Source of the DNA: Roseimicrobium sp. ORNL1
GTDB taxonomy: Bacteria > Verrucomicrobiota > Verrucomicrobiia > Verrucomicrobiales > Verrucomicrobiaceae
DNA length: 64,000 bases
Assembly: GCF_011044495.1 (NCBI RefSeq)
Contig: NZ_CP049143.1
Coordinates: 5,952,001 to 6,016,000, forward strand
Direction: 5' to 3'
Position numbers and translations under genes: made by a program. The notes under the pieces are model-generated. The model searched no databases, had not been told where the DNA came from, and saw nothing but the letters and a program-made list of their open reading frames with translations. Below, piece after piece: positions 9,474 through 18,763 of the stretch; the stretch's first letter is position 1; each line of letters opens with the position of its first letter.

Positions 9474-10322
9474 ATGAAAACACTCATCCTGCTCCTGTGC
9501 CTGTCGGTGAGCCTGAGCATGGCCCAAGCTCAAACTGCACCTCCGCGTCTGCTCGTTCGCGCAGATGACATGGGCTATTCCCACGCGGGGAACGAGGCCA
9601 TCCTGAAAACCTACAAGGAGGGTATTGCGACCTCCGTGGAAGTGATCGTGCCCTCTCCCTGGTTTCCTGAGGCTGTGGCGATGCTCACCGAGCATCTCGA
9701 GGTCGATGTTGGCATTCATCTTTGCCTGAGCAGCGAATGGGACAACGTGAAGTGGCGGCCTCTCACGGAGTGCCCCAGCCTGCGCGATGCGGACGGCTAT
9801 TTCTTCCCCATGATCTTCCCGAACAAGAACTATCCGGGACGTGCGATCGCGGAGAATAAGTGGAAGCTCGAAGAAATTGAAAAGGAGTTCCGCGCCCAGA
9901 TTGAACTGGCTCTGAAAAAGATCCCCCGCATCAGCCATGTAACACATCACATGGGATGCTCGGAGCTGAACAGTGAAGTCTCATCCATGGCACAACGGTT
10001 GGCGAGCGAATACAAGCTTGCTCTTGGGCCGGGTAGTCTGGGAGTGAAACGAGTCAGCTATCAGGGGCCGAAAGGGACCTCTGAAGAGAAGATTTCCAGC
10101 TTCATCAAGATGCTCGAAGGCCTCGAGGCAGGGAAGACCTATCTCTTCGTGGATCACCCCGGTCTGGATGTGCCGGAGGTGCGGGCCATCCATCACATTG
10201 GCTATGAGAACGTGGCTGTGGACCGTCAGGGGGTGACCGATACCTTCACCAGTCCCCAAGTGCGTGAGGCCATCAAAGCCCGGGGTATCCAGTTGATCGG
10301 CTACCGCGACCTGAAGCGGTAG
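9474..10322 (+). CDS. ChbG/YdjC-family carbohydrate deacetylase, exported
   Basis: 282 residues from the ATG at 9474, chosen because it starts a clean signal peptide (MKTLILLLCLSVSLSMAQA). The mature part has the YdjC fold hallmarks: an Asp pair in LLVRADDMGYSHAGNEAI near 28-45, a metal-binding His in VDVGIHLCLS near 82, and a His cluster THHMG near 160. Family members remove N-acetyl groups from oligosaccharides such as chitobiose or act on hopanoid glucosamine. The signal peptide suggests periplasmic or secreted action on a polysaccharide. The gene is monocistronic-looking, after the recA terminator and about 100 bases before an SDR gene. Confidence 0.85.
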   Translation: MKTLILLLCLSVSLSMAQAQTAPPRLLVRADDMGYSHAGNEAILKTYKEGIATSVEVIVPSPWFPEAVAMLTEHLEVDVGIHLCLSSEWDNVKWRPLTECPSLRDADGYFFPMIFPNKNYPGRAIAENKWKLEEIEKEFRAQIELALKKIPRISHVTHHMGCSELNSEVSSMAQRLASEYKLALGPGSLGVKRVSYQGPKGTSEEKISSFIKMLEGLEAGKTYLFVDHPGLDVPEVRAIHHIGYENVAVDRQGVTDTFTSPQVREAIKARGIQLIGYRDLKR

Positions 10323-10425
10323 CCGACGTGAGGTCGCGACAGCCACGGGACAACCATGCTCGTTCCCCACTTGCATTCAGGGAGGCCTTCGCCAACGTCC
10401 CCACCCTTTTCCATCTCTCCATTTC

Positions 10426-11220
10426 ATGAACACCCCTTCCTTCTCTCTCGCGGATCGTGTCGCCTTTGTTTCCGGAACTTCCCGCGGTCTGGGAGAGCGG
10501 TTCGCCCTCACGCTGGCGCAGGCGGGGGCGGATCTGGTGCTGACGAGCCGCACGCTGAAGTCGCTCGATGACATCAAGAAGCGCATCGAGGACATGGGGC
10601 GCAAGGTGCTGCCGCTGGAGCTGGACGTACGTTCGCTGGACAGCATCGTGAACGCCGTGCAGGAGGCCAAAGCCTGCTTCAGCAAGCTGGACATCCTGGT
10701 GTGCAACGCCGGCTGCAATGTGCGCAAGCCCGCCGTGGATGTGACCTGGGATGACTGGAACCTGATTCTCGATACCAACCTGCGCGGCTCCTTCTTCCTC
10801 GCCCAGCAGGCCGCCAAGGAACTCATGATCCCCGCGCAGTACGGCCGTGTGATCCTCATCGGCTCCGTGACCTGCGTGGCAGGTTACGCCGGTCTGGCCC
10901 CCTACGGCGCCAGCCGCGGCGGCGTGAAGCAGATGGCCATGGCCCTCGCGGATGACTGGGGTGTCCACGGCATCACCGTGAACGTGCTGGCTCCCGGCTG
11001 GTTTAAGACGGCCCAGAACGCCGTCATGTACCAGGACGCCGAATGGGTGGAGTACCTCAGCGACCGCATCCCGCTCAAGCGCCCCGGCTCCATGGACGAC
11101 CTCGAAGGGCCACTCGTCTTCCTCGCGAGCGAGGAAAGCCGTTACGTGACCGCCCAGACCCTGCTGGTGGACGGCGGCATCAGCGGCGGCGCCACCCGTG
11201 CCCTGCCGAAGAAGAAGTAA
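10426..11220 (+). CDS. short-chain dehydrogenase/reductase with Lys-to-Arg at the active site
   Basis: 264 residues, classical SDR length. A cofactor loop SGTSRGLG lies near residues 16-23 and the NAG motif appears as CNAGCN near 101. The catalytic Ser is in ILIGSVTC near 145. The Tyr motif reads YGASR instead of YxxxK, so the normally essential Lys is an Arg. The C-terminus has the usual PLKRPGSMDDLEGPLVFLASEES and VDGG. The layout resembles gluconate/2-deoxygluconate dehydrogenase-type SDRs, but substrate cannot be fixed. Lys-to-Arg may lower or alter activity. Confidence 0.85.
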   Translation: MNTPSFSLADRVAFVSGTSRGLGERFALTLAQAGADLVLTSRTLKSLDDIKKRIEDMGRKVLPLELDVRSLDSIVNAVQEAKACFSKLDILVCNAGCNVRKPAVDVTWDDWNLILDTNLRGSFFLAQQAAKELMIPAQYGRVILIGSVTCVAGYAGLAPYGASRGGVKQMAMALADDWGVHGITVNVLAPGWFKTAQNAVMYQDAEWVEYLSDRIPLKRPGSMDDLEGPLVFLASEESRYVTAQTLLVDGGISGGATRALPKKK

Positions 11221-11345
11221 ACCGCAGAGGGACAAGGGGTAAGAGAAAAGGGGCAAGGGAAGGGGGCTCATGAATGCTCCCCTCCCCCGGCGTTTGATTT
11301 GCGAAAAGCGCCAGATGACGCATGATGCCTGCCCCAATTCCCACT

Positions 11346-12776
11346 ATGCCTGAAGACGTCATCTCCAATGTTCTCGCTGAGCGCTACGCCACCGCCCCGA
11401 TGAGGGCCATCTGGTCCGGCGAAGGCAAGGTGCGGCTTGAACGTGAACTCTGGATCGCCGTGATGAAGGCGCAGAAGGACTTGGGCATCAGCATCCCGGA
11501 CGGAGTCATCGAGAGCTACGAGCGCGTGAAGAACCAGGTGAACCTGGAAAGCATCATGCAGCGCGAGCGCGTCACGCGCCATGACGTGAAGGCGCGCATC
11601 GAGGAGTTCTGCGACCTCGCCGGGCACGAGCACATCCACAAGGGCATGACCAGCCGTGACCTCACGGAGAACGTGGAGCAGCTCCAGGTTTTCCGCTCCC
11701 TGCAGGTCATCCGCGACAAGGCCGTGGCAGCACTCACGAAGTTCGCCGCTCGCGCCAACGAGACCCGCGACATTCCTTTCACCGCCCGCACGCACAACGT
11801 GGCCGCGCAGGTCACCACAGTGGGCAAGCGCATCGCCATGTTCGGCGAGGAAATGCTGGGCGGCCTGCAGCAGCTTGAGAACGTCATCGCCACCTATCCC
11901 GCGCGCGGCCTGAAGGGCGCCGTGGGCACACGCCTTGACCAGATCAGCCTCTTCGGTGGAGACGCCGCGCAGGCCCGCTCTTTGGATGCGAAGATCGTAG
12001 CGCACCTCGGCCTTCCCGCTTCGCTGGATGCCGTGGGCCAGGTCTATCCCCGCAGTCTCGACTTTCGCGTCATCAGCGCGCTGTGCGACCTCGCCAGCGG
12101 CCCTGGAGATTTCGCCCGCACCCTGCGCCTCATGGCCGGGCACGAACTTGCCAGCGAAGGTTTTGCGAAGGGCCAGGTCGGCTCCTCCGCGATGCCGCAC
12201 AAGATGAACAGCCGCTCCTGCGAGCGCATCAATGGCCTGCACGTGGTGCTGAAGGGCTACCTCGCCATGGCCGCCGGACTTGCCGGTGACCAGTGGAATG
12301 AAGGCGATGTCTCCTGCTCCGTGGTCCGCCGCGTGATGCTGCCGGATGCCTTCCTCGCGATGGACGGCCTGCTGGAAACCCTGCTCACCGTGCTGAACCA
12401 GATGGAAGTCTTCGAGGCCGTCGTCGCCCAGGAGCTTCAGCGTTACCTCCCCTTCCTCCTCACCACCACCGTGCTCATGGAAGCCGTGAAGACCGGCGCT
12501 GGCCGCGAGGAAGCCCACGAGGCGATCAAGGAACACGCCGTGGCCGTGGCCAAGGACCTGCGCACCGGCAAGGTGAGCACGAACAATCTCTTCGACCGTC
12601 TCGCTGCCGACTCCCGCTTGGGACTTTCCACGGACCAGTTCGATGCGGTCTTCGAGAAAGGCCGCGCTAACTCCGGAGACGCCGCCGCCCAGGTAGATCA
12701 CTTCGCGGCAAAGGTCGCCACCCTGGCTGGCAAGCACCCCACGGCGGCTGCCTACGAGCCCGGCTCCATCCTTTGA
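11346..12776 (+). CDS. purB: adenylosuccinate lyase
   Basis: 476 residues from the ATG at 11346; in-frame ATGs at 11322 and 11325 would add up to eight residues. The chosen start matches the family beginning (MPEDVISNVLAERYAT). The enzyme cleaves SAICAR and adenylosuccinate in purine synthesis as a cytosolic homotetramer. Visible signatures are the TSRDLTEN segment near 103, TARTHNVAAQVTT near 143, and the fumarase/aspartase-superfamily signature GSSAMPHKMNSRSCERI near 279. The gene stands alone between an SDR and a small membrane protein. Identification is secure. Confidence 0.95.
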   Translation: MPEDVISNVLAERYATAPMRAIWSGEGKVRLERELWIAVMKAQKDLGISIPDGVIESYERVKNQVNLESIMQRERVTRHDVKARIEEFCDLAGHEHIHKGMTSRDLTENVEQLQVFRSLQVIRDKAVAALTKFAARANETRDIPFTARTHNVAAQVTTVGKRIAMFGEEMLGGLQQLENVIATYPARGLKGAVGTRLDQISLFGGDAAQARSLDAKIVAHLGLPASLDAVGQVYPRSLDFRVISALCDLASGPGDFARTLRLMAGHELASEGFAKGQVGSSAMPHKMNSRSCERINGLHVVLKGYLAMAAGLAGDQWNEGDVSCSVVRRVMLPDAFLAMDGLLETLLTVLNQMEVFEAVVAQELQRYLPFLLTTTVLMEAVKTGAGREEAHEAIKEHAVAVAKDLRTGKVSTNNLFDRLAADSRLGLSTDQFDAVFEKGRANSGDAAAQVDHFAAKVATLAGKHPTAAAYEPGSIL

Positions 12777-12902
12777 TCCCCGCAGATTGGTATTTTCACC
12801 GGGACTGAAACAGGGCAACATGATTCAACGCCCCATTTAATCCCGGGTCCAATCCTCCCCCTCTTCCCACCCTTTCACTTCAGAGACACCGCTGCATCCT
12901 GC

Positions 12903-13556
12903 ATGAAAATCGTCGCCATCGTACTTGTCTGCACTCTTATCGGCGTCATGGGCTGGCTGCTTTTCGAATCGAACTCAAAGGCCCGGGGCTTGAGCAACAA
13001 ACTGGAAATGCTCACGCGTGCGCATGGCAATGATGCCGCAGCCCCCGGCGGCCAGCCTCCGAGCGTGGCTGAGCAGGACTTGATTGCCGGCAAGGAACAG
13101 GAACTTTTGAACCAGATGTCGCGCAATCAAGGCTCGCCTGGCGCCATTCCTCCCCCTGTCGGTCGTCCCGCGGGCTCCTACTCCGCACCTGCTGGTTCCC
13201 CGGTTGGATCGCTGCCGGGCGCAATGTCGCTGCCTCCCGGGATGAATCCTGCGGATATCGCCCCGCCTCCCATGAGTCCCCGCCAGCGCATGATCTCGGC
13301 GGCTCCCACCCTGGCCAAGGTGACGGAGTATCAGAAGGAATTCGGCTTTGTGGTCATCAATGCCGGCAGCAAGCGCAAGCTGGAGAAGGACATGATCTTC
13401 TCCATCCGCCGTGGCGGTGCCATCATCGGCCGTATCAAGGTCACGGAAGTGAGTGACGAAGGCTCCGTGGCGGACCTCCCCGTGGATACCGTGCCTGTGG
13501 GCGTGACGATTGAAGTCGGTGATGAAGTCATCCAGGACATGCCGCCCGAGGCCTGA
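12903..13556 (+). CDS. single-span membrane protein with Pro-rich linker, unknown
   Basis: 217 residues. Residues 3-20 form an N-terminal membrane helix, followed by a short helical stretch, a Pro/Gly/Ala-rich linker (about 40-130), and a compact beta-rich C-terminal domain (about 135-215; GFVVINAGSKRKLEKDMIFSI, EVSDEGSVADLPVDT, VEVGDEVI). The C-terminal part resembles small beta-barrel domains seen at the end of FlgT-like and other envelope proteins; this is a loose resemblance only. The topology suggests a periplasmic domain tethered to the inner membrane. The stop is 33 bases before the tlyA gene, so co-transcription is possible. Confidence 0.7.
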   Translation: MKIVAIVLVCTLIGVMGWLLFESNSKARGLSNKLEMLTRAHGNDAAAPGGQPPSVAEQDLIAGKEQELLNQMSRNQGSPGAIPPPVGRPAGSYSAPAGSPVGSLPGAMSLPPGMNPADIAPPPMSPRQRMISAAPTLAKVTEYQKEFGFVVINAGSKRKLEKDMIFSIRRGGAIIGRIKVTEVSDEGSVADLPVDTVPVGVTIEVGDEVIQDMPPEA

Positions 13557-13589
13557 GCCACAGGTGACACGCAGGATCGCTAAAAGCAC

Positions 13590-14324
13590 ATGAAGCAGCG
13601 GCTCGACCACCTGCTCGTGGCGCGTGGCCTTTGCGAATCACGCGAGAAAGGCAAACGCCTCATCCTTGCTGGCGATGTGCTGGTGAATGATGAGCCCGTC
13701 ACGAAGGCGGGCCAACTGGTGCCTGATGACGCCGAGATCCGCATCAAGGCCCAGCCAAAGTTCGTGAGCCGTGGCGGGTTCAAGATGGAAGGCGCGCTGG
13801 AGCATTTCGGCATCGACGTCACCGGCATGACCTGCCTCGACGTGGGCGCTTCCACCGGCGGCTTCACCGACTGCCTTCTGCAACGCGGTGCTGCGAAGGT
13901 GTATGCCTTCGACGTCGGCACCAATCAACTCGTGTGGAAGCTGCGCAGCGATCCCCGCGTGGTGTCCCGGGAAAACTACAACGTACGTCACCTCAACAAG
14001 GAGGATGTGCCAGAGCCCGTGGACCTCATCGTGGCGGATGTCTCCTTCATTTCTCTCACCCTTGTACTGCCGCCAGCCTTCCAGACATTGCGCCCGGGCG
14101 GCCACGCGGTGGTGCTGATCAAACCCCAGTTCGAGTTGAGCAAGGAGGAGATTGGGCGCGGCGGCATTGTGCGTGAGAAAACGCTTCACGAGAAAGCGTG
14201 CAAAAAGATCGAGGACTTCGCACGCGCCCAGCCCGGTTGGGAATGGCGCGGCCTCATGGAGTCCCCCATCCAGGGCACTGATGGCAATCGCGAGTTCCTC
14301 GCGTGGATTGGCTACCACGCCTGA
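13590..14324 (+). CDS. tlyA: TlyA-family rRNA 2'-O-methyltransferase
   Basis: 244 residues. An S4 RNA-binding domain covers residues 1-60 (QRLDHLLVARGLCESREKGKRLILAGDVLVN), then an FtsJ-type Rossmann methyltransferase. The SAM motif CLDVGASTGGFTDCLLQRGA is near 82-100, an acidic/catalytic VADVSFISL segment near 150, and the conserved K in VVLIKPQFE near 175. TlyA enzymes methylate cytidines in 16S/23S rRNA; older annotation calls them haemolysins. Domain order and length match the family well. Confidence 0.92.
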   Translation: MKQRLDHLLVARGLCESREKGKRLILAGDVLVNDEPVTKAGQLVPDDAEIRIKAQPKFVSRGGFKMEGALEHFGIDVTGMTCLDVGASTGGFTDCLLQRGAAKVYAFDVGTNQLVWKLRSDPRVVSRENYNVRHLNKEDVPEPVDLIVADVSFISLTLVLPPAFQTLRPGGHAVVLIKPQFELSKEEIGRGGIVREKTLHEKACKKIEDFARAQPGWEWRGLMESPIQGTDGNREFLAWIGYHA

Positions 14325-14330
14325 AGGGAA

Positions 14331-14411
14331 GGTCTTTGAAAGACCACGGAACAAATCGAGTTCCCATGTCGTTACACCCAGCAGCCCTGGGAGCGCTGGC
14401 CTCCGGCCGGC
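14331..14411. repeat. two REP-like hairpins between tlyA and the next gene
   Basis: A short palindrome (GGTCT...AGACC, 14331-14345) lies just after the tlyA stop. Then a GC-rich hairpin (GCTGGCC, TCC loop, GGCCGGC, 14395-14411) sits within a GGGAGCGCTGG context. No T-tract follows either, so they are better read as dispersed repeats than as terminators, though the first could aid termination. Confidence 0.5.
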
Positions 14412-14466
14412 GTATTCCACGCTCAACTCGCTAGAGACCATTCCTATCCGGCAGCACTTTCACCAC

Positions 14467-15207
14467 ATGAAGGCCCTTCTCACCCTCACGATCCTCGCCG
14501 CCTTCATCACTTCTCTTCCCGCGCAGGAGACCAAACCCATCCGCGTCGCGCTCTACGATGACGCAGGCTCTACTGGAAAAGGCGTGCCGCGTGTCACGGA
14601 ACTTCTCGGCAAGGACTTCGCCTTCAAACTTACCATCCTTAAAGGCACGGACATCGCCACGGGCGCGCTCAAGGATCAAGACGTGGTCATCTTCACCGGC
14701 GGCAGCGGCAGCAAACAAGCCGCAGGGCTCGGCGAAGCAGGCAAAGCAGAAGTCCGCAAGTTCGTGGAAAACGGAGGCGGTTACGTCGGCATTTGCGCGG
14801 GAGCGTATCTCGCCTGTGCAGGCTTCGATTGGAGCCTCGGAGTGCTCGATGCCAAGACCGTTTCCAACAAATGGAAGCGCGGCATCGGTGATGTGAAAAT
14901 CGAAGTGCACGAGAAGGCTCCCGCGGCCACAGGCATCAGCGCCGGCGAGCAATCGATCCGGTACGCGAACGGCCCAATCATCAAGCCCGCCGAACTCGCA
15001 GATATTCCCGACTACGAAACCCTCGCCACCTTCCGCACCGAACTCGCGGAGAATGGCAGTCCCAAAGGTGCGATGGTCAACAGCCCCGCATGGGCGCGCA
15101 GCACCTTCGGCAAGGGTCGCGTCATCATCTCCAGCCCGCATCCTGAGCAGACAGCGGGCATGGATGCCTTCGTGGCGAGCGCGGTGAAGTGGGCCGCAGG
15201 GCGATAA
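14467..15207 (+). CDS. exported BPL_N/glutamine-amidotransferase-like protein
   Basis: 246 residues from the ATG at 14467, which begins a signal peptide (MKALLTLTILAAFITSLPA). The mature part has the class I amidotransferase-like fold of the BPL_N family: IRVALYDDAGSTGKGVPRV, DVVIFTGGSGS, a nucleophile elbow GYVGICAGAYLAC with Cys near residue 117, and a late GKGRVIISSPHPEQT. BPL_N domains form the N-terminal part of some biotin-protein ligases and stand-alone secreted proteins with unknown activity; no ligase domain is present here. Substrate unknown. Confidence 0.75.
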   Translation: MKALLTLTILAAFITSLPAQETKPIRVALYDDAGSTGKGVPRVTELLGKDFAFKLTILKGTDIATGALKDQDVVIFTGGSGSKQAAGLGEAGKAEVRKFVENGGGYVGICAGAYLACAGFDWSLGVLDAKTVSNKWKRGIGDVKIEVHEKAPAATGISAGEQSIRYANGPIIKPAELADIPDYETLATFRTELAENGSPKGAMVNSPAWARSTFGKGRVIISSPHPEQTAGMDAFVASAVKWAAGR

Positions 15208-15272
15208 ATTCATGGGGCCATGAGCCATCGAAATCGGTGGTTTATGCAGGCAATCGTGGTTAGGCTCCGCCC

Positions 15273-16049
15273 ATGTCGATTGACATTCTTGCCTACAATC
15301 GTGAAGCCTGGAATCGCCGAGTTACCCAAGGCAACGAGTGGACAGTGCCCGTCACCGCAGAAGCCATCGCCAAGGCGCGCGAGGGAGACTGGAGCATCGT
15401 ACTGACTCCACTCAAGCCCGTCCCTGCCGATTGGTTTCCGTCTCTCCAAGGAAAGAAGGTCCTGGGCCTCGCAGCCGGTGGCGGGCAGCAAGGTCCCCTT
15501 CTCGCGGCGGCAGGAGGTGAAGTGACCATCTTCGACAACTCCCCCGCCCAACTGGCCCAGGATGATCTGGTGGCGAAGCGTGAAGGCTTGCCCCTCCGCA
15601 CGGTGCAAGGCGACATGGCTGACCTCTCCATTTTCGGCGACGAAACCTTCGACCTCATCATCCACCCCTGCTCGAACTGTTTTGTACCGGACATCAAACC
15701 CGTGTGGCGCGAGGCCCACCGCGTGCTGAAGAAAGGCGGGGTGATGCTCTCCGGCTTCTGCAATCCCATCACCTGGGTGCTCGATCCGGATCTGGAAGCC
15801 AAGGGCGTACTTCAAATCAAATACCGCGCGCCGTACTCTGACCTCGAACTCACGGAAGAAGAACGCAGACGTTATACGGATTCGGGTGAGCCGCTCGGGT
15901 TCGGGCACACCTTGGAGGATCAAATCGGAGGCCAGATCGCCGCCGGATTTTCCATCACAGGATTCTATGAAGACGCCTGGGCTCCGGAGAAACACCCCCT
16001 TTCCGCGAAGATGCCCTGCTACGTGGCTACCCGAGCGCTGAAGGCCTGA
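15273..16049 (+). CDS. class I SAM-dependent methyltransferase
   Basis: 258 residues, cytosolic. The SAM motif is VLGLAAGGGQQGPLLAAAGG near 62-80, followed by acidic EVTIFDNS, GDMADLSIF and DLIIHPCSNCFVPD, and motif LKKGGVMLSGF. The pattern is that of small-molecule methyltransferases of the Methyltransf_11/25 type. The N-terminus (YNREAWNRRV) is frequent in this group. It precedes the dehydratase gene by about 65 bases; no specific substrate is indicated. Confidence 0.8.
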   Translation: MSIDILAYNREAWNRRVTQGNEWTVPVTAEAIAKAREGDWSIVLTPLKPVPADWFPSLQGKKVLGLAAGGGQQGPLLAAAGGEVTIFDNSPAQLAQDDLVAKREGLPLRTVQGDMADLSIFGDETFDLIIHPCSNCFVPDIKPVWREAHRVLKKGGVMLSGFCNPITWVLDPDLEAKGVLQIKYRAPYSDLELTEEERRRYTDSGEPLGFGHTLEDQIGGQIAAGFSITGFYEDAWAPEKHPLSAKMPCYVATRALKA

Positions 16050-16114
16050 ACAAGAGGCCAGCGCCCATTCATTGATGCTTGACCGGCGGCCTTCGGACCG
16101 TTGACTCTTTTCCC

Positions 16115-17893
16115 ATGCCTCACCCCACCCCTCACGGTCTCCGCAGCGAACTCTGGCTCAACAATCCGGACAACCCCGGCATGACCGCGCTCTATGTGGA
16201 GCGCTTGGTGAACTACGGCATCACGCGCAAGGAACTGCAAAGCGGCCGCCCGGTCATCGGCATCTCGCAGACCGGCGGCGATATCGCGCCGTGCAATCGC
16301 ATCCACCTCGAAACGGTGGAGCGTGCCAAGGCTGGAGTGCGTGATGCAGGCGGCATTCCATTCGTGTTCCCCGTGCATCCCATCCAGGAAACCGTGCGTC
16401 GCCCCACCGCTGCGCTGGATCGCAATCTCTCCTACCTCGGCATGGTGGAGGTGATTCACGGCAATCCCTTCGACGGTGTCATCTTCACCACGGGTTGCGA
16501 CAAGACCACGCCCGCTGCGCTCATGACGGCAGCCACGGTGAACCTTCCGAGCATCATCCTCAGCGGCGGCCCCATGCTGGATGGCTGGCACAAGGGCAAC
16601 CTCGCAGGCAGCGGCACCATTGTGTGGGAGTCTAGAAAACTCTACGCTGCGGGTAAGATCGATTACGAAGAGTTCATGGATCGCTCCTGCGCGAGTGTTC
16701 CCAGCGCGGGCCACTGCAATACCATGGGCACCGCGCTCTCCATGAACAGCCTTGCCGAAGCGCTCGGCATGAGTCTGCCCGGCTGCGCCAGCATTCCCGC
16801 GCCCTATCGGGAGCGTGGCCAGATCGCCTATGAAACGGGCCTGCGTATCGTGCAGATGGTGCGGGAAGATCTCACGCCACAGAAGGTGCTCACGCGCGAG
16901 GCCTTTGAGAACGCCATCGTGGTAAACTCCGCCATCGGCGGCAGCACGAATTGCCCGCCTCACCTCGTCGCCATCGCGCGCCACATGGGTGTGGAGCTGG
17001 ACACCGTGGACTGGCAGAAGGTTGGCTATGATGTCCCACTGCTGGTGAACTGCATGCCCGCCGGCAAGTGGCTTGGTGAAGCATTCCATCGCGCCGGTGG
17101 TGTGCCTGCTGTGCTGGGCGAACTCATCCGCGCCGGTCGCATCCACGAAGGAGCAATCACCGTGAACGGCAAGTCCATCAGCGAGAACTGCTCGAAGGTG
17201 GAAGTCGCCAACACCGACGTCATCCGTCTCTACGCCACGCCTCTGCGTGAGAAGGCGGGCTTCCTGGTGTTGAGCGGCAATCTCTTCGACTGTGCCCTCA
17301 TCAAGACCAGCGTCATCGGCGAAGACTTCCGCCGCCGTTATCTTTCCAAGCCCGGCAGCGAGAATCGCTTCGAAGGCCGCGCCATCGTATTTGAAGGCAC
17401 CGAGGACTACCACGAGCGCATCAATGACCCTGCACTGGATATCGATGAGAACTGCTTCCTCGTCGTGCGCGGCAGTGGCAGCATCGGCTATCCCGGCGCT
17501 CCTGAAGTGGTGAACATGACACCGCCTGACTATCTCGTGAAGCGCGGCATCACCGAACTGCCCTGCGTTGGCGATGGACGCCAGAGCGGCACCAGCGCCA
17601 GCCCCAGCGTACTCAACGCGTCACCAGAGTCCGCTATCGGTGGTGGACTTGCGTTGCTGCAAACCGGTGATCGCATGGTCATCGACCTGAACACCTGCCG
17701 CTGCGATGCTCTCGTGCCCGAGGATGAATGGAACACCCGCCGCGCTGCTTGGAAGCCGCCGGTGCTGGAGAACCAGACCCCCTGGCAGGAAATCCACCGC
17801 AAGTGCAGCGGCCAGCTCAGTACTGGCATGTGCCTCGACTTCGCGACCTGCTACCGGAATGTGGGTGCCGCGGTGCCGCGGGACAATCATTGA
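16115..17893 (+). CDS. IlvD/Edd-family sugar-acid dehydratase (arabinonate/xylonate type)
   Basis: 592 residues from the ATG at 16115. The three cluster-ligand cysteines are clear: Cys60 (DIAPCNRIH), Cys128 (TTGCDKTTP) and Cys201 (GHCNTMG). Their positions correspond within one residue to those I recall for characterised L-arabinonate and D-xylonate dehydratases, and the length is the same. These [2Fe-2S] enzymes remove water from a sugar acid to give a 2-keto-3-deoxy acid. The nearby SDR genes and a ketoglutarate-semialdehyde-type dehydrogenase support sugar-acid oxidation rather than branched-chain amino acid synthesis. The exact substrate is uncertain. Confidence 0.88.
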   Translation: MPHPTPHGLRSELWLNNPDNPGMTALYVERLVNYGITRKELQSGRPVIGISQTGGDIAPCNRIHLETVERAKAGVRDAGGIPFVFPVHPIQETVRRPTAALDRNLSYLGMVEVIHGNPFDGVIFTTGCDKTTPAALMTAATVNLPSIILSGGPMLDGWHKGNLAGSGTIVWESRKLYAAGKIDYEEFMDRSCASVPSAGHCNTMGTALSMNSLAEALGMSLPGCASIPAPYRERGQIAYETGLRIVQMVREDLTPQKVLTREAFENAIVVNSAIGGSTNCPPHLVAIARHMGVELDTVDWQKVGYDVPLLVNCMPAGKWLGEAFHRAGGVPAVLGELIRAGRIHEGAITVNGKSISENCSKVEVANTDVIRLYATPLREKAGFLVLSGNLFDCALIKTSVIGEDFRRRYLSKPGSENRFEGRAIVFEGTEDYHERINDPALDIDENCFLVVRGSGSIGYPGAPEVVNMTPPDYLVKRGITELPCVGDGRQSGTSASPSVLNASPESAIGGGLALLQTGDRMVIDLNTCRCDALVPEDEWNTRRAAWKPPVLENQTPWQEIHRKCSGQLSTGMCLDFATCYRNVGAAVPRDNH

Positions 17894-17996
17894 GGCCACC
17901 TAACTTGATGAGATGCCAGCCACGACTCAAAAGTAGGAGAGCAGGCAACCTGCGCATGCAAACCTTGGCATGTCGCTCCGTTAGCTCGGTTCGCAC

Positions 17997-18749
17997 ATGA
18001 ACAACCTCGACCTCACCGATCAAGTCGCCGTCATCACCGGAGGCGCACGCGGCATTGGCTACGCCATTGCCCAACGCCTGCTTCAGTCCGGAGCCTCTGT
18101 CTCCCTTTGGGATGTGGATGATGCTGCTCTCGAAAGCGCGAAAGCAAAGCTCTCGTCCCTGGGCGCTGTCCATACTGCGAAGGTCGATGTCACTTCGGAG
18201 GCTTCCACCCAAGCGGCTGCGGACGCGACAGCAGAGCACTTTGGCTCCATCTCTGTGGTCGTGAATAACGCTGGTATCGCAGGCACCAATGCCAAGACCT
18301 GGGAGTTGGATGTCGCCGATTGGCGACGCGTGGTGGACATCGATCTCACCGGCGTCTTCCTCGTCTGCCGCGCGACCATTCCCTATTTGCTGAAGAACGG
18401 CTACGGACGTGTCGTGAACATTGCGAGCGTCGCGGGCAAAGAAGGCAATCCCAACGCTGCTCACTACAGTGCGGCGAAGGCGGGTGTGATTGGTTTGACG
18501 AAATCTCTCGGCAAGGAACTCGCCACTTCGAACATCTGCGTAAACTGCGTCACGCCTGCCGTGATTGAGACTGATATTTTGAAGCAGCTTACCCAGCAGC
18601 ACATCGATTACATGCGCTCCAAAATTCCGATGAACCGCTTCGGGAAGGTCGAGGAAGCAGCGTCGCTGATAGGCTGGCTGTGCTCAGCTGACTGCTCGTT
18701 CAGCACGGGTGCAGTGTTTGATTTGTCGGGTGGTCGAGCAACCTACTAA
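17997..18749 (+). CDS. short-chain dehydrogenase/reductase
   Basis: 250 residues, classical SDR. It has TGGARGIG near residue 15, NNAGIAG near 90, the catalytic Ser in VNIASVAG, and YSAAK near 157-161. The C-terminus contains the common MNRFGKVEEAASLIGWLCS pattern. It lies 103 bases after the dehydratase on the same strand, so a role oxidising a sugar lactone precursor or a 2-keto-3-deoxy acid is likely but inferred. All catalytic residues are intact. Confidence 0.87.
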   Translation: MNNLDLTDQVAVITGGARGIGYAIAQRLLQSGASVSLWDVDDAALESAKAKLSSLGAVHTAKVDVTSEASTQAAADATAEHFGSISVVVNNAGIAGTNAKTWELDVADWRRVVDIDLTGVFLVCRATIPYLLKNGYGRVVNIASVAGKEGNPNAAHYSAAKAGVIGLTKSLGKELATSNICVNCVTPAVIETDILKQLTQQHIDYMRSKIPMNRFGKVEEAASLIGWLCSADCSFSTGAVFDLSGGRATY

Positions 18750-18763
18750 TCCGTTGAATCTAC

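Noticed and set aside
11221-11345. Possible terminator between the SDR and purB
   Set aside because: The purine-rich run and GGGG/CCCC segments do not form a convincing stem with a T-tract.
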